Part shown: positions 37,485 to 46,663 of the stretch, piece by piece
Layout: every line of letters starts with the position of its first letter
Position numbering within the stretch: the first letter of the stretch is position 1
Assembly (NCBI GenBank): GCA_017651165.1
Contig: JAGCDH010000001.1
Location: 1-64,000 of the forward strand
Length of the DNA: 64,000 nucleotides
DNA from: Bacilli bacterium
GTDB taxonomy: Bacteria > Bacillota_I > Bacilli_A > RFN20 > CAG-826
Direction of reading: 5' to 3'
The notes under the pieces: model-generated
Told to the model about the DNA's origin: nothing
The model's input: the letters and a program-made list of their open reading frames with translations, nothing else
Database searches by the model: none
Position numbers and translations under genes: made by a program

Positions 37485-37996
37485 TGATTCATATCGTTTT
37501 ATATCGTCCTGAAAAACCACAAAATACTGGTAACATTATGAGGACTTGCGTGGCTATTCACGCTACTCTTCATATTATTGGGCCAATTACTTTTTCTGTT
37601 GATAACAAAGACTTAAAAAGAGTGGGAATGGATTATGTCGATGATTTGAAGATGGTTTTTCATCCAACGTATGAAGACTTTGTTAAGGACAATCCAGATG
37701 CTGATATTTACTATGTGACCAGATATGCGAAAACAGTCTATAGTTCTTACGATTTATCAAAAAATATCGAGGACGTGTATCTAATGTTCGGTCGTGAATC
37801 CACTGGAATTCCTCACGAAATATTAAAAGAGCATCAAGATAAATTGATGCGTATTCCTATGGTTCCAGAAGCGAGAAGTTTGAATTTATCAAACTGCGTT
37901 GCGTTAGTGGCTTATGAAGTTTTAAGGCAACAAGGATTTCCTAACTTAGCCACAGAAGAAGCTATTAAAGGACCTGACTTTTTATTCAAAGAATAA
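37484..37996 (+). CDS. trmL: tRNA (cytidine/uridine-34 2'-O)-methyltransferase TrmL
   Basis: 170 residues. A SPOUT-class enzyme that 2'-O-methylates the wobble base of tRNA-Leu isoacceptors. MIHIVLYRPEKPQNTGNIMRTC (start), LMFGRESTGIPHEIL and RIPMVPEARSLNLSNCVALVAYE are the three SPOUT motifs including the trefoil knot. Length is that of minimal TrmL. It ends two bases from the convergent rqcH stop, with no clear terminator between. Confidence 0.93.
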   Translation: MIHIVLYRPEKPQNTGNIMRTCVAIHATLHIIGPITFSVDNKDLKRVGMDYVDDLKMVFHPTYEDFVKDNPDADIYYVTRYAKTVYSSYDLSKNIEDVYLMFGRESTGIPHEILKEHQDKLMRIPMVPEARSLNLSNCVALVAYEVLRQQGFPNLATEEAIKGPDFLFKE

Positions 37997-37997
37997 A

Positions 37998-39362
37998 CTA
38001 ATTGTTTTTCAATAATTCAATAGTGGATTCTCTCACACTATTTAAGACAATCAAAGAATAGTTTTGTAAAAGCGCCTCGCCTAAAGCTTGGCCTTTTTTA
38101 ACATCTTTCATAGAGGCAATCATAATTTCCCCAGCACTTTTATTGGAAAGAATTAAGCAGATTTCCGCTGCTAATAGTTTTTCCTCATTAGTCGGATTAC
38201 TGTTTCTAATGATGACATGAGCGCCATGATAATCTTTGATATGGAGATAATAATCTTCTTTATTAGCCACCTTGAACGTTAATTCGTTGTTTGAAGTAGC
38301 GTTCTTCCCATAGAGAATTTTTGTATTTCCTAAAAGGATGGTGCCAAATTTAATAGTGGCTACCTTTTTCTTTTGACTTTGCTTTGGGAGCAACTCTTGG
38401 CAAAGAGATAATAATTCATCATCGTTCATATATTGAGACGACGCTAAAAGGTATTCTAGATAATCGCTTTCCTGTTTGGCCTTCTCTAATTCAATCTTTG
38501 CCATTTCCATCGTGCGTTTGCTCTTTTTATAACGCTTAAACAATAGATTAGCGTTCTCAATTAAAGATTTATCTTTATCTAATTCAATTTTGTTTTCTTT
38601 AAGGTATTCATCTAGTAGTTCTTTTTCATATTGGTACGCTAAAAGATTATTACCATGTTCTGCATCCTTTAGATGAACTTCAGCATTTTTGATTTCATTA
38701 TTTAATACGCCGCTTTTCTTACCTAAGGATTTAATACGAGTTTTGATATAGCGGTAAAGAGGTGTGAATTTCTCTTTCTTGTGAAGAGAGATAGCGTCTT
38801 GATAATACTTTTGTGCCTGCTTCTTAATTTCTTCTAAAGAAGGAATCTCTTTTTCTTCCGCCATTGAACCATGAGCAGGTAATTCATAACTAAGACCATT
38901 AAGGACTGGTCTATTAGAAGTTAAAGGCGAATAGTGGAGTGCGTGAATAATTTGATTGTTCTCATCAACAAAGATTAGATTTGCTCTTTGTGGTATGCAT
39001 TCGAGATAAATATGAGTGATGACTTTCTCATAGTAGTCGTTTGCTTTCTGTGTGATGAAATGAATAATGCGGTCATCGTTAACTAAATCAAGATCAACAA
39101 TATATGCTTCCTTGAGCATCTTTCTTAATAGTTCATTTAGTTTACCTGTAGTAGTGGCTAATCCTTCCTGAACATTGATTAAAGAAATAAAAGGATGTTG
39201 GTGATTTAAAGAGATGAGTAATTTCTCATTTTTTATCATAGATAAAGAACAAGAAAAATCATGAGAGTTAATGACAGTAATGTTGTTAATCTTACAACCA
39301 ATAATTTTATCTCTCAGTTCCTCAACGATCTTTTTAAATGCAGAAACGGAATAATAGTTCAT
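37998..39362 (-). CDS. rqcH: RqcH/NFACT-family ribosome quality-control protein, short form
   Basis: 454 residues, whereas RqcH is usually about 560-580. NFACT-N is at the N-terminus, with the conserved Asp-Arg pair in LVNDDRIIHF needed for alanine tailing in B. subtilis. A Lys/Glu-rich coiled coil (about 220-320) and an NFACT-R (DUF814) domain with YLHIKDYHGAHVIIRNSNPTNEE follow. The helix-hairpin-helix module normally between NFACT-N and the coiled coil seems absent. It recruits tRNA-Ala to obstructed 60S-like 50S subunits and adds C-terminal alanine tails. It is divergent from gmk. Confidence 0.88.
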   Translation of the reverse strand: MNYYSVSAFKKIVEELRDKIIGCKINNITVINSHDFSCSLSMIKNEKLLISLNHQHPFISLINVQEGLATTTGKLNELLRKMLKEAYIVDLDLVNDDRIIHFITQKANDYYEKVITHIYLECIPQRANLIFVDENNQIIHALHYSPLTSNRPVLNGLSYELPAHGSMAEEKEIPSLEEIKKQAQKYYQDAISLHKKEKFTPLYRYIKTRIKSLGKKSGVLNNEIKNAEVHLKDAEHGNNLLAYQYEKELLDEYLKENKIELDKDKSLIENANLLFKRYKKSKRTMEMAKIELEKAKQESDYLEYLLASSQYMNDDELLSLCQELLPKQSQKKKVATIKFGTILLGNTKILYGKNATSNNELTFKVANKEDYYLHIKDYHGAHVIIRNSNPTNEEKLLAAEICLILSNKSAGEIMIASMKDVKKGQALGEALLQNYSLIVLNSVRESTIELLKNN

Positions 39363-39395
39363 CCTTTACATCATAGCAAATATGATGATAAAAAG

Positions 39396-39424
39396 TTGCA
39401 CAATGTTGGTTAATTAACTAAAAT
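39396..39424 (+). promoter_or_regulatory. Putative promoter of the gmk-rpe cluster
   Basis: TTGCAC (39396-39401) and TAAAAT (39419-39424) are 17 bases apart. The spacer includes the palindrome GTTAATTAAC (39409-39418). The -35 is weak and the leader would be very short. Confidence 0.35.
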
Positions 39425-39438
39425 AAAAGGCAATTATT

Positions 39439-40011
39439 ATGAAAAAAGGTTTACTCATCATTCTTAGTGGTCCATCTGGAGTGGGAAAAGGTACTGTCAG
39501 AAAGTACATCATGAAACATCATAAGTTCCCACTTGTCTTTTCTATTTCTATGACCACGAGAGAACCACGCGCTACAGAAACCAATGGTGTTGAGTATTAC
39601 TTCGTTTCAAAAGAAGAATTCCAAAAGAACATTGATGAAGATAATTTCTTAGAATGGGCCGAGTTTGTAGGCAATAGATATGGCACTCCAAAGAGCTATG
39701 TTGAAGAGTTAAGAAATCAAGGCAAAAACGTTATTTTAGAGATTGAAATAAACGGTGCTGAACAAGTGCTAAAAAAGGTTAAAGACGATAGGGTGATATC
39801 CTTCTTCCTAAAACCGCCTTCACTTAGACAACTTGAAGAAAGAATTAGAAAGAGAAAATCTGAATCTGAAGAAACTATCCAGAAGCGTTTAGCGAAAGGT
39901 AGAAGCGAGATGGAAAAGGCTAAAAATTATGACTTTGTCATCTTAAATGATCGAATTAAACGTGCTGGTGACGAAATTGTTTCCATTATTAAAGGATTTG
40001 ATAAAGAATAA
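39439..40011 (+). CDS. gmk: Guanylate kinase
   Basis: 190 residues. It makes GDP from GMP and ATP. Walker A SGPSGVGKGTV is at the N-terminus, and SISMTTREPRATETNGVEYYFVSKEEF is the GMP-binding segment. Length is typical. It heads the cluster that runs to rpe. In B. subtilis gmk is followed by rpoZ and coaBC; here priA follows after ten bases, so neither omega nor CoaBC is encoded at this place. Confidence 0.96.
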   Translation: MKKGLLIILSGPSGVGKGTVRKYIMKHHKFPLVFSISMTTREPRATETNGVEYYFVSKEEFQKNIDEDNFLEWAEFVGNRYGTPKSYVEELRNQGKNVILEIEINGAEQVLKKVKDDRVISFFLKPPSLRQLEERIRKRKSESEETIQKRLAKGRSEMEKAKNYDFVILNDRIKRAGDEIVSIIKGFDKE

Positions 40012-40021
40012 AGACGGTAAT

Positions 40022-42217
40022 ATGCAAATAGTTAAAGTGTTAATTGAATACTCTAATCGCACATTGAACCGTCCTTTTTCTTATATCTATAAAGGTAGTA
40101 CCAAGATTAAAAAAGGCGTCCGTGTTTTAGTGGAGTTCAATCATCGTGAGATTGTCGGCTATGTCATTGATGTAGAAGAAAGCAATCTTAAGATTGAACA
40201 AATCGAAGAACAAAGTGGTTATCAATTAAGTGAGATTATTTCTATCATCGATAAAGAACCATTATTGGATGATGAACTACTCACTCTTTTAGATGATGTT
40301 TCTTCTTATTATCTCGCTCCTAAAATCAGCGTTCTTCAAGCGATGCTCCCCCCTTCTTTATCTCCAAGAAAGTCTTCTTTGAAGGCACCGAAGATTGCTT
40401 ATGACATTTATTTTGAAGTAATTGACGATAATGAAGAAGATCTCACAAATAAGCAAATTGAACTATTGCGTTTTATTAAGCAAGAAGGCCGTGTCTTAAA
40501 AAGAGATATCAAATCAAAAAGTGTTGCCGATAAGCTTCTAGAAGCCGGCAGAATTCAAATTATTAAAGAAGAAAAACGCAGGTTAAAAATTCCTGACTAT
40601 AAATATGAGAATCCACCGAAGCTCACAGAAGACCAATTAGCGGTCATTAAAGAGTTCAACGAATCAAATGATCAAGTCTTCTTGTTAGAGGGTGTGACAG
40701 GATCTGGTAAGACTGAAGTTTACTTATCTTTATCCGAACAAGTTCTTAAACAGGGTAAGTCTGTTTTAATGCTTGTTCCTGAAATCTCTTTAACGCCAAT
40801 GATGGTGGAATATTTCCTCCATAGATTTAAAGATAATGTTGCTATTCTTCATAGCGATTTAACACCAGCAGAAAAATATGACGAATACCGTAAAATCGCC
40901 AAAGGCGATTGCCGTGTTGTGGTGGGTGTGAGAAGCGCTATTTTTGCACCTCTTAAAAAGATTGGTCTCATCATCTTAGATGAAGAGCATACAGAATCAT
41001 ATAAACAAGACACCTTACCTTTCTATCATGCGAGAGAAGTCGCAATCATGAGAGGCAAATACAATAACGCTAAAGTGTTATTTGCTAGTGCCACTCCGTC
41101 TTTAGAATCAAGAGCGAGAGGTCAAAAGAATGTCTATCATATGCTTTATTTAACAAAGCGTATCAATAATCAAAGATTACCAACCACTAAGATTGTTAAT
41201 ATGCTCGACTATCACAATATTGATAGAGATAGTTATATTTTCTCTCACGCCTTAAGGGAAGCTCTCCATCAAACATTAGCGAAAAATGAACAAGCCATTC
41301 TCTTAATTAATAGAAGAGGTTTCTCAACTCATGTTAACTGTCGTAACTGTGGTCATGTTTTTAAATGCCCAACTTGTGGAATTGCACTAACCTACCATAA
41401 GACTGATAATATGCTCAAATGTCACCATTGTGATTATGTTGAGCCTTACCCTGATACATGCCCTGAATGTGGATCTAATCATCTATTAAAAACAGGCTTT
41501 GGAACAGAAAAGATTCAAGAAGAAGTGGAACGCTTATTCCCAAGCGCCAAAACATTGCGTTTAGACAGTGATTCCGCAAAGAATAAAACCAAGATTCCTG
41601 AAACCATTGAAGCTTTTAGAAAGAAAGAAGCCAACATCTTAATTGGTACACAAATGATAGCCAAAGGCCATGATTTCCCAGATGTAACCCTTGTTGGCAT
41701 CGTTCTCGCGGACATTGGTTTATCGATGCCATCTTTCCGTAGTAACGAAAGAGCATTCCAATTAATTACACAAGCAATAGGGCGATCTGGAAGAAAAGAA
41801 AAACCAGGTTTAGCTATTATTCAAACATATATGCCTTCTCATTACGCTATCACCTTTGCAGCCAGACAAGATTATGAACTTTTCTACCGCAAAGAAATGG
41901 AAATGCGCCGTTTACAATTTTACCCTCCATATTCATATCTAACTAGTGTGACTATTAGGGGCAGAAATGAAGAAAACGTCATTGAAAGCACTTATCAAAT
42001 CGTCGACTTCTTAAACGAGGAGTTCTTAGAGGATGCCCAAATACTTGGTCCAACAACTCCATATATTCCTATCGATATGGGATTCCATTTAAGGAGTATC
42101 CTACTCAAGTACCGCGATCCAGAAAAAGCTCGAAAGATTCTAAACAAAATGCTTGAGCTATTCGGTAGTAATAGCCAGTACGAAATATTTGTTAATGTTG
42201 ATCCATACAATTTTTAG
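40022..42217 (+). CDS. priA: Primosomal replication restart helicase PriA
   Basis: 731 residues from ATG 40022; an in-frame ATG at 39947 lies inside gmk. The N-terminal 3'-DNA-binding domain is followed by helicase motifs: Walker A GVTGSGKTEVYL, DEEH (LIILDEEHTESYKQD), SATPSLES and QAIGRSGR. The zinc module has eight cysteines within CRNCGHVFKCPTC and CHHCDYVEPYPDTCPEC. It reloads the replicative helicase at stalled forks. Confidence 0.96.
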   Translation: MQIVKVLIEYSNRTLNRPFSYIYKGSTKIKKGVRVLVEFNHREIVGYVIDVEESNLKIEQIEEQSGYQLSEIISIIDKEPLLDDELLTLLDDVSSYYLAPKISVLQAMLPPSLSPRKSSLKAPKIAYDIYFEVIDDNEEDLTNKQIELLRFIKQEGRVLKRDIKSKSVADKLLEAGRIQIIKEEKRRLKIPDYKYENPPKLTEDQLAVIKEFNESNDQVFLLEGVTGSGKTEVYLSLSEQVLKQGKSVLMLVPEISLTPMMVEYFLHRFKDNVAILHSDLTPAEKYDEYRKIAKGDCRVVVGVRSAIFAPLKKIGLIILDEEHTESYKQDTLPFYHAREVAIMRGKYNNAKVLFASATPSLESRARGQKNVYHMLYLTKRINNQRLPTTKIVNMLDYHNIDRDSYIFSHALREALHQTLAKNEQAILLINRRGFSTHVNCRNCGHVFKCPTCGIALTYHKTDNMLKCHHCDYVEPYPDTCPECGSNHLLKTGFGTEKIQEEVERLFPSAKTLRLDSDSAKNKTKIPETIEAFRKKEANILIGTQMIAKGHDFPDVTLVGIVLADIGLSMPSFRSNERAFQLITQAIGRSGRKEKPGLAIIQTYMPSHYAITFAARQDYELFYRKEMEMRRLQFYPPYSYLTSVTIRGRNEENVIESTYQIVDFLNEEFLEDAQILGPTTPYIPIDMGFHLRSILLKYRDPEKARKILNKMLELFGSNSQYEIFVNVDPYNF

Positions 42218-42264
42218 TTATAAAAATGTATCTTTTGTATTATAGTTAATACGAGGATATTTTT

Positions 42265-42714
42265 ATGATTACAGTTGTTATTTATGGTCTCGATCAATTT
42301 GTCGTCGGCAGATTATCGCGTGAGATGACACCAAATCTCGCAAAGCTTTATGAATTAAGCGAAGACGATATTCTTTTTGTCGCGCCTGAGAATATGGTCT
42401 TCCATAAAGGTGTTGAACAAACGTCTTGGAACATCATTATTCACGTACACGCCCCTAAGAAAGTTTCCGTCTTAGAAGACCAAGTGGCAAAGTTTATCTT
42501 AGAAAGTATCGGCGATGTGGCGATTAATAAGATGCTCGAATTCTATTATTATTCGCAAGACAATCGCTATAGCAAACTTAACGAGGCTTATCCGCGCTTT
42601 ATTGCCGCCGATAATCTTGTGAATGTTGCTGACGAGGATTACGAAGACATGGAAGAAGGAGAAGGCGAAGATGAAATCTTCACCGGCGATATCTTCCAAG
42701 ACTTCCACAACTAA
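42265..42714 (+). CDS. Small acidic protein, unknown function (DUF1904-like)
   Basis: 149 residues. Residues 1-105 look like an alpha/beta domain (ITVVIYGLDQFVVGRLSREM, ILFVAPENMVF, SWNIIIHVHAP), which recalls DUF1904 by eye. The rest is strongly acidic (DEDYEDMEEGEGEDEI). It fills the site of def/fmt in the Bacillus cluster between priA and rsmB. GAGGAT precedes the ATG. I cannot name a function; partners may be translation-linked given the neighbours. Confidence 0.55.
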   Translation: MITVVIYGLDQFVVGRLSREMTPNLAKLYELSEDDILFVAPENMVFHKGVEQTSWNIIIHVHAPKKVSVLEDQVAKFILESIGDVAINKMLEFYYYSQDNRYSKLNEAYPRFIAADNLVNVADEDYEDMEEGEGEDEIFTGDIFQDFHN

Positions 42715-42731
42715 AGTCAGAGGACTATTTT

Positions 42732-43988
42732 ATGGGTGCAGCATTACTAGCAAAAGACATCTTAAAAAAGATCACGGTGGAAAACGTTCCTTTTTCACTC
42801 GCTTTGAAACAAGCTTTTAAAAATGACAGTAGTGTCAGTAAGGAGGATCGTTCCGTCGTCTCGGCGGTAGTCGGCTGCTCTCTCCGCCATTATATCGTGA
42901 TGGAAAGACTCTTAAAGGATGCTTATCCAAACATTGAAAGTGAAGGTCTTTCCGCTTTACTCGTGGCATTTTCTAATGCTCTTTTCATCAAGAAAATCCC
43001 ACAAGATGAATGCAATGCTTTAGCCCAATCATTCTTAAAAGAAGAAGATACTCCTTTTAAAGATTTCTTAGCCCCATATTTAGAAGAAAAGAAACTCGTT
43101 CCAGAAGATATCGAAGTGGGTTCTTTTGAGTTCTTATCTTATAGATATAACACCCCAATGAGTGTCATTAAGATGTGGAACAAACAGTTTGGCCATATCA
43201 TTACTTCTCGTATCTTAAAGGCCAATAGCAAACCCGCTCCTGTGGTATTAAGGATTAATAACACAAAAATCAGCGATGAAGATTTCTTCAATAAATACCA
43301 AGACTTTGAAAAATGTGATTTAGCAGGTATTGCTTTATATAAGGGCCAAGATAGATTCAAAAATAGCGAAGCCTATAACAAGCAATTAGTTAGCGCTATT
43401 TCACCAGCGTTCAAAGAAATGATTGATGAAGGTGATGTTGATCTCTTTAGAGGATTAGCTGTTTATGCTGAATATCCAAATGATTTATTAACAGAGTTAA
43501 TGTCCCGCTACGAATCACTTAATAACATTGAATATGTCGCAGGTTCTTATAGCGCGTTTATTAACGCGAAAAACTCTGTCGCAAAATCCGGAAGTAAAGG
43601 CGTCAATGTTTATGAAGCGGGCGCTTCTTCTATTGTCACCTGTATTTCTAAACCAGTGCATACCTTCTTAGTGATGCCTGATAGTTCTAGATTAAATCTC
43701 TTACAAGTCCTACCAGACTATTTCTTACGTTTCAACATTGAAAAGCTTGATGAATTACTCGCTAATCAAAGCAAAGCTTTAGAAGAAGCGGCTAATCAAG
43801 TCGAAGATGGTGGTTATCTCCTTTACATGGTTGATACCATCTCTAAAAAAGAATCAATGGGTTTAGTGAATGAATTCGTCAAGAATCATCCTGAATTCAT
43901 GTTCATCAAAGACAAACTCTATTTCCCATATAAGAAATTTGGTGGTTCTTATTACTTTGCAGTTTTAAAGAAAGGCACCAATGATTAA
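42732..43988 (+). CDS. RsmB-like protein with a degenerate methyltransferase domain
   Basis: 418 residues in the position of rsmB in the Bacillus gene order. Residues 1-150 fit the NusB-like RNA-binding domain. VVLRINNTKIS (near 180) matches the LRVNTLK segment of RsmB. The SAM site (GxxPGGKT), DxPCSG and the catalytic TCTI are not found; the matching stretch GGYLLYMVDTISKKE has VDTI (about 367-370) for TCTI. So the 16S m5C967-type reaction is unlikely. It probably keeps a binding or structural role, or is on its way out. It has four-base-range overlap with rlmN. Confidence 0.75.
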   Translation: MGAALLAKDILKKITVENVPFSLALKQAFKNDSSVSKEDRSVVSAVVGCSLRHYIVMERLLKDAYPNIESEGLSALLVAFSNALFIKKIPQDECNALAQSFLKEEDTPFKDFLAPYLEEKKLVPEDIEVGSFEFLSYRYNTPMSVIKMWNKQFGHIITSRILKANSKPAPVVLRINNTKISDEDFFNKYQDFEKCDLAGIALYKGQDRFKNSEAYNKQLVSAISPAFKEMIDEGDVDLFRGLAVYAEYPNDLLTELMSRYESLNNIEYVAGSYSAFINAKNSVAKSGSKGVNVYEAGASSIVTCISKPVHTFLVMPDSSRLNLLQVLPDYFLRFNIEKLDELLANQSKALEEAANQVEDGGYLLYMVDTISKKESMGLVNEFVKNHPEFMFIKDKLYFPYKKFGGSYYFAVLKKGTND

Positions 43989-45030
43989 TCTCTACGGTTT
44001 AACATTACCTAAACTTGAAGAACTCATGTTAGCGGAAGGTCAAAAGGCCTATCGCGCAACACAACTTTTCACGTGGATTTACGAAAAACGTGCACACGGG
44101 TTCGATGAAATGAGTGACATCTCCATCAAATTCCGTGATGTTCTTAAAGAAAAGTATTGTTTGGATTTACCAACTATTCATACCAAACAAGTGAGCCAAG
44201 ATGGCACAGTTAAGTTATTACTTAGTCTAAAAGATGGCTATAAAGTCGAGTGCGTCCTAATGCGCTACTCATATGGATGCGCGGCGTGTGTATCTTCGCA
44301 AGTGGGCTGCAATATGGGTTGTTCATTCTGCTCCTCTGGCATTCTTGGTAAACAAAGAAACCTTGCTCCAGAAGAAATGGTGGGCCAAATCCTTGTTTTA
44401 AACCAGCTCCTAAAGGAAGAGAATAAAGGTCAACACGTGACCCACGTCGTTGTGATGGGTACTGGTGAACCATTTGATAACTACGATAATGTCTTAGACT
44501 TTGTTCGTATCATCAATCACCCAAAAGGCTTAGCGATTGGCGCAAGACATATTACGATCTCCACATGTGGCATTGTGGAAAATATTTATAAGTACGCCGA
44601 TGAACATTTACAAAGTAATTTAGCGATTTCTTTGCACGCGCCTAATAACGAACTAAGAAGCACTTTAATGAAAGTGAATAGAGCTTATCCATTAGAAAAA
44701 GTCATGGAAGCAGTAAAGTACTACGAAAAAGAAACAAAGAGACGTGTGACTTATGAGTACCTTCTTTTAGAAGGTATCAACGATACCAAAGAACACGCTC
44801 AACAGTTAATTAAACTAATTAAAGGAACGATGGGATATGTTAATCTCATCCCTTATAACGAAACAAATAAAGACGATAAATTCCATCGTTCAAGTGGCAA
44901 TCGTGTTCACGCATTTTTAGATTACCTCATGAAGGGTGGAGTGACCGCCACAATCAGAAAAGAATTCGGTAGTGATATCGATGCTGCGTGTGGGCAACTC
45001 AAAGCCAAAGTCGAGGAGGCCGGTCTATGA
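43981..45030 (+). CDS. rlmN: Dual-specificity 23S rRNA/tRNA adenine C2-methyltransferase RlmN
   Basis: 349 residues. A radical-SAM enzyme that methylates A2503 of 23S rRNA and A37 of certain tRNAs. The cluster motif CNMGCSFC (CxxxCxxC) lies near residue 115, followed by MGTGEPFDNYDNV and the C-terminal active-site cysteine region AACGQLKA. The start overlaps the RsmB-like gene and the TGA stop overlaps the prpC ATG. Confidence 0.96.
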   Translation: MINLYGLTLPKLEELMLAEGQKAYRATQLFTWIYEKRAHGFDEMSDISIKFRDVLKEKYCLDLPTIHTKQVSQDGTVKLLLSLKDGYKVECVLMRYSYGCAACVSSQVGCNMGCSFCSSGILGKQRNLAPEEMVGQILVLNQLLKEENKGQHVTHVVVMGTGEPFDNYDNVLDFVRIINHPKGLAIGARHITISTCGIVENIYKYADEHLQSNLAISLHAPNNELRSTLMKVNRAYPLEKVMEAVKYYEKETKRRVTYEYLLLEGINDTKEHAQQLIKLIKGTMGYVNLIPYNETNKDDKFHRSSGNRVHAFLDYLMKGGVTATIRKEFGSDIDAACGQLKAKVEEAGL

Positions 45031-45779
45031 AAAAATATTTAACTGGACGTTTCTCCTATCGCACTGATGTCGGTAAAGTCCGTTTAACTAACGAAGACCA
45101 AGCCATCGCTTTAACCAATGCCTCTGGCAACGTTTTACTCATCGTCTGTGATGGCATGGGTGGACAAAAGAAAGGCGAATTAGCCTCTTCTTTAGCGATC
45201 ACCACAATTGTGTCTTCCTTTAAAAAACGTAAAGGATTCCTTAATGCTTACTTCGCAAAAAGTTGGGTTAATAAAGTGATCCGTGAAGCAAATAGAAACA
45301 TCTATGAACAATCACAAAGCAATCATAACTACCATGGAATGGGCACCACAGTAACTTTGTTACTCATTATCAAGGATATCGCTATTTTAGCGAACGCCGG
45401 TGATTCAAGATGTTATTTCTTAAAGAATCATCATGACTTAGTGCAAATGTCTGAAGATCAAACATATGTCGCCTATCTTATTAGAACTGGTCAAATCACC
45501 CCAGAAGAAGCGCTTACCCATCCAAAAAGACACGTCCTTATGAACGCGCTAGGCATCTATCCAAGTGCGTCAGTGGAAATCAAGACCATTCCATATCTCA
45601 ATGAAATTGTTTTGCTTTGTAGCGATGGTTTATATAATAACGTCTCTTTTGAAGATATCGCAGCGATTGTGAAAGGTAATGACTCCATTGAACAAAAGGT
45701 CAATGAATTAATTGCCGTGGCCAACAAGAATGGTGGAAGCGATAATATCGCTGTCGTTCTTTGGGAGGCACAATCATGA
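45027..45779 (+). CDS. prpC: PP2C-type serine/threonine phosphatase (PrpC-like)
   Basis: 250 residues from ATG 45027, preceded by GAGGAGG; an upstream in-frame ATG at 44988 lies inside rlmN. PPM motifs: N-terminal RTDVGKVRLTNEDQ, metal-binding VCDGMGG, GMGTTVTLL, ANAGDSRCY and GSDNIAVVLW. It removes phosphate from Ser/Thr targets of the adjacent kinase. The stop overlaps the kinase start, as in B. subtilis prpC-prkC. Confidence 0.95.
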   Translation: MKKYLTGRFSYRTDVGKVRLTNEDQAIALTNASGNVLLIVCDGMGGQKKGELASSLAITTIVSSFKKRKGFLNAYFAKSWVNKVIREANRNIYEQSQSNHNYHGMGTTVTLLLIIKDIAILANAGDSRCYFLKNHHDLVQMSEDQTYVAYLIRTGQITPEEALTHPKRHVLMNALGIYPSASVEIKTIPYLNEIVLLCSDGLYNNVSFEDIAAIVKGNDSIEQKVNELIAVANKNGGSDNIAVVLWEAQS

Positions 45780-46663
45780 GTTCAGTCAAAATCGGCTCTT
45801 TAGTCGATGGCCGTTATCGTATTAACGCGAGAATTGGTCATGGTGGTATGGCGGAAGTCTATGAAGCCACCGATATTATTAATAAACGTAAAGTTGCTAT
45901 TAAGTTAATTAGGGAAGACGTCATGATGAATCCAATTAACTTAAGAAGATTCCAAAACGAAGCCACAATTGCGTCAAGCTTATCACACCCTAACATAGTT
46001 AAGGTTTATAACCATGGCACGATTGAAGGTCGTCCTTATATCGCTAATGAATACGTTAAAGGACAAACGATGAAGGATATGCTCGACTTTAGAACATCGA
46101 TTCCGATTGCGGAAGCGGTGGGCTATATGACACAATTAGCGTCCGCGTTGTTCTATGCGCATCAGCACAATATTATTCACCGCGATATCAAACCACAAAA
46201 TATCTATGTCATGCCTGATGGCACGATTAAATTGGGTGACTTTGGTATTGCTCAAGCTGAAGGCATTGATGATGGTTTGACTAAAGCTAGTGAAATCGTG
46301 GGGTCCGTGCATTATTTAGCACCAGAAATTTCCCAAGGTAGACCAGCTTCTATTCAATCTGATATTTATTCAGCAGGTGTTACTTTTTATGAACTATTAA
46401 CTGGCCATGTGCCTTTTGAAAAAGATACACCAGTCAATGTCGCAGTAGCGCACGTAAAAGAAAAGTTCCCACCGGTGAAGAAGTATTTGCCATCCTGTCC
46501 AAAAGAAATTGAAAAGATTATCGCTAAAGCGACAAAGAAAAACTTAAGCGAAAGATATAAAGGAGCCGATGAGCTCTATGAAGATCTCCAAGAACTGAGC
46601 AAGAAACCTGAGGTTCTTAAAGATAAGAGATCATTTATTGCGAGATTATTTGGTTTTAAATAA
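45776..46663 (+). CDS. Hanks-type serine/threonine kinase, soluble PrkC-like form lacking PASTA domains
   Basis: 295 residues from ATG 45776. Kinase motifs: IGHGGMAEVYEATD (G-loop), VAIKLI (Lys), HRDIKPQN (catalytic loop), DFGIAQ (DFG) and PEISQGRPAS (APE region). PrkC of B. subtilis is about 648 residues with a membrane helix and three extracellular PASTA repeats that sense muropeptides. Here the protein ends about 20 residues after the kinase fold with FIARLFGFK, so no membrane span or sensor exists. Gene order (prpC-kinase-rsgA) marks it as the PrkC orthologue. The stop overlaps rsgA (TAATG). Confidence 0.93.
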   Translation: MSSVKIGSLVDGRYRINARIGHGGMAEVYEATDIINKRKVAIKLIREDVMMNPINLRRFQNEATIASSLSHPNIVKVYNHGTIEGRPYIANEYVKGQTMKDMLDFRTSIPIAEAVGYMTQLASALFYAHQHNIIHRDIKPQNIYVMPDGTIKLGDFGIAQAEGIDDGLTKASEIVGSVHYLAPEISQGRPASIQSDIYSAGVTFYELLTGHVPFEKDTPVNVAVAHVKEKFPPVKKYLPSCPKEIEKIIAKATKKNLSERYKGADELYEDLQELSKKPEVLKDKRSFIARLFGFK

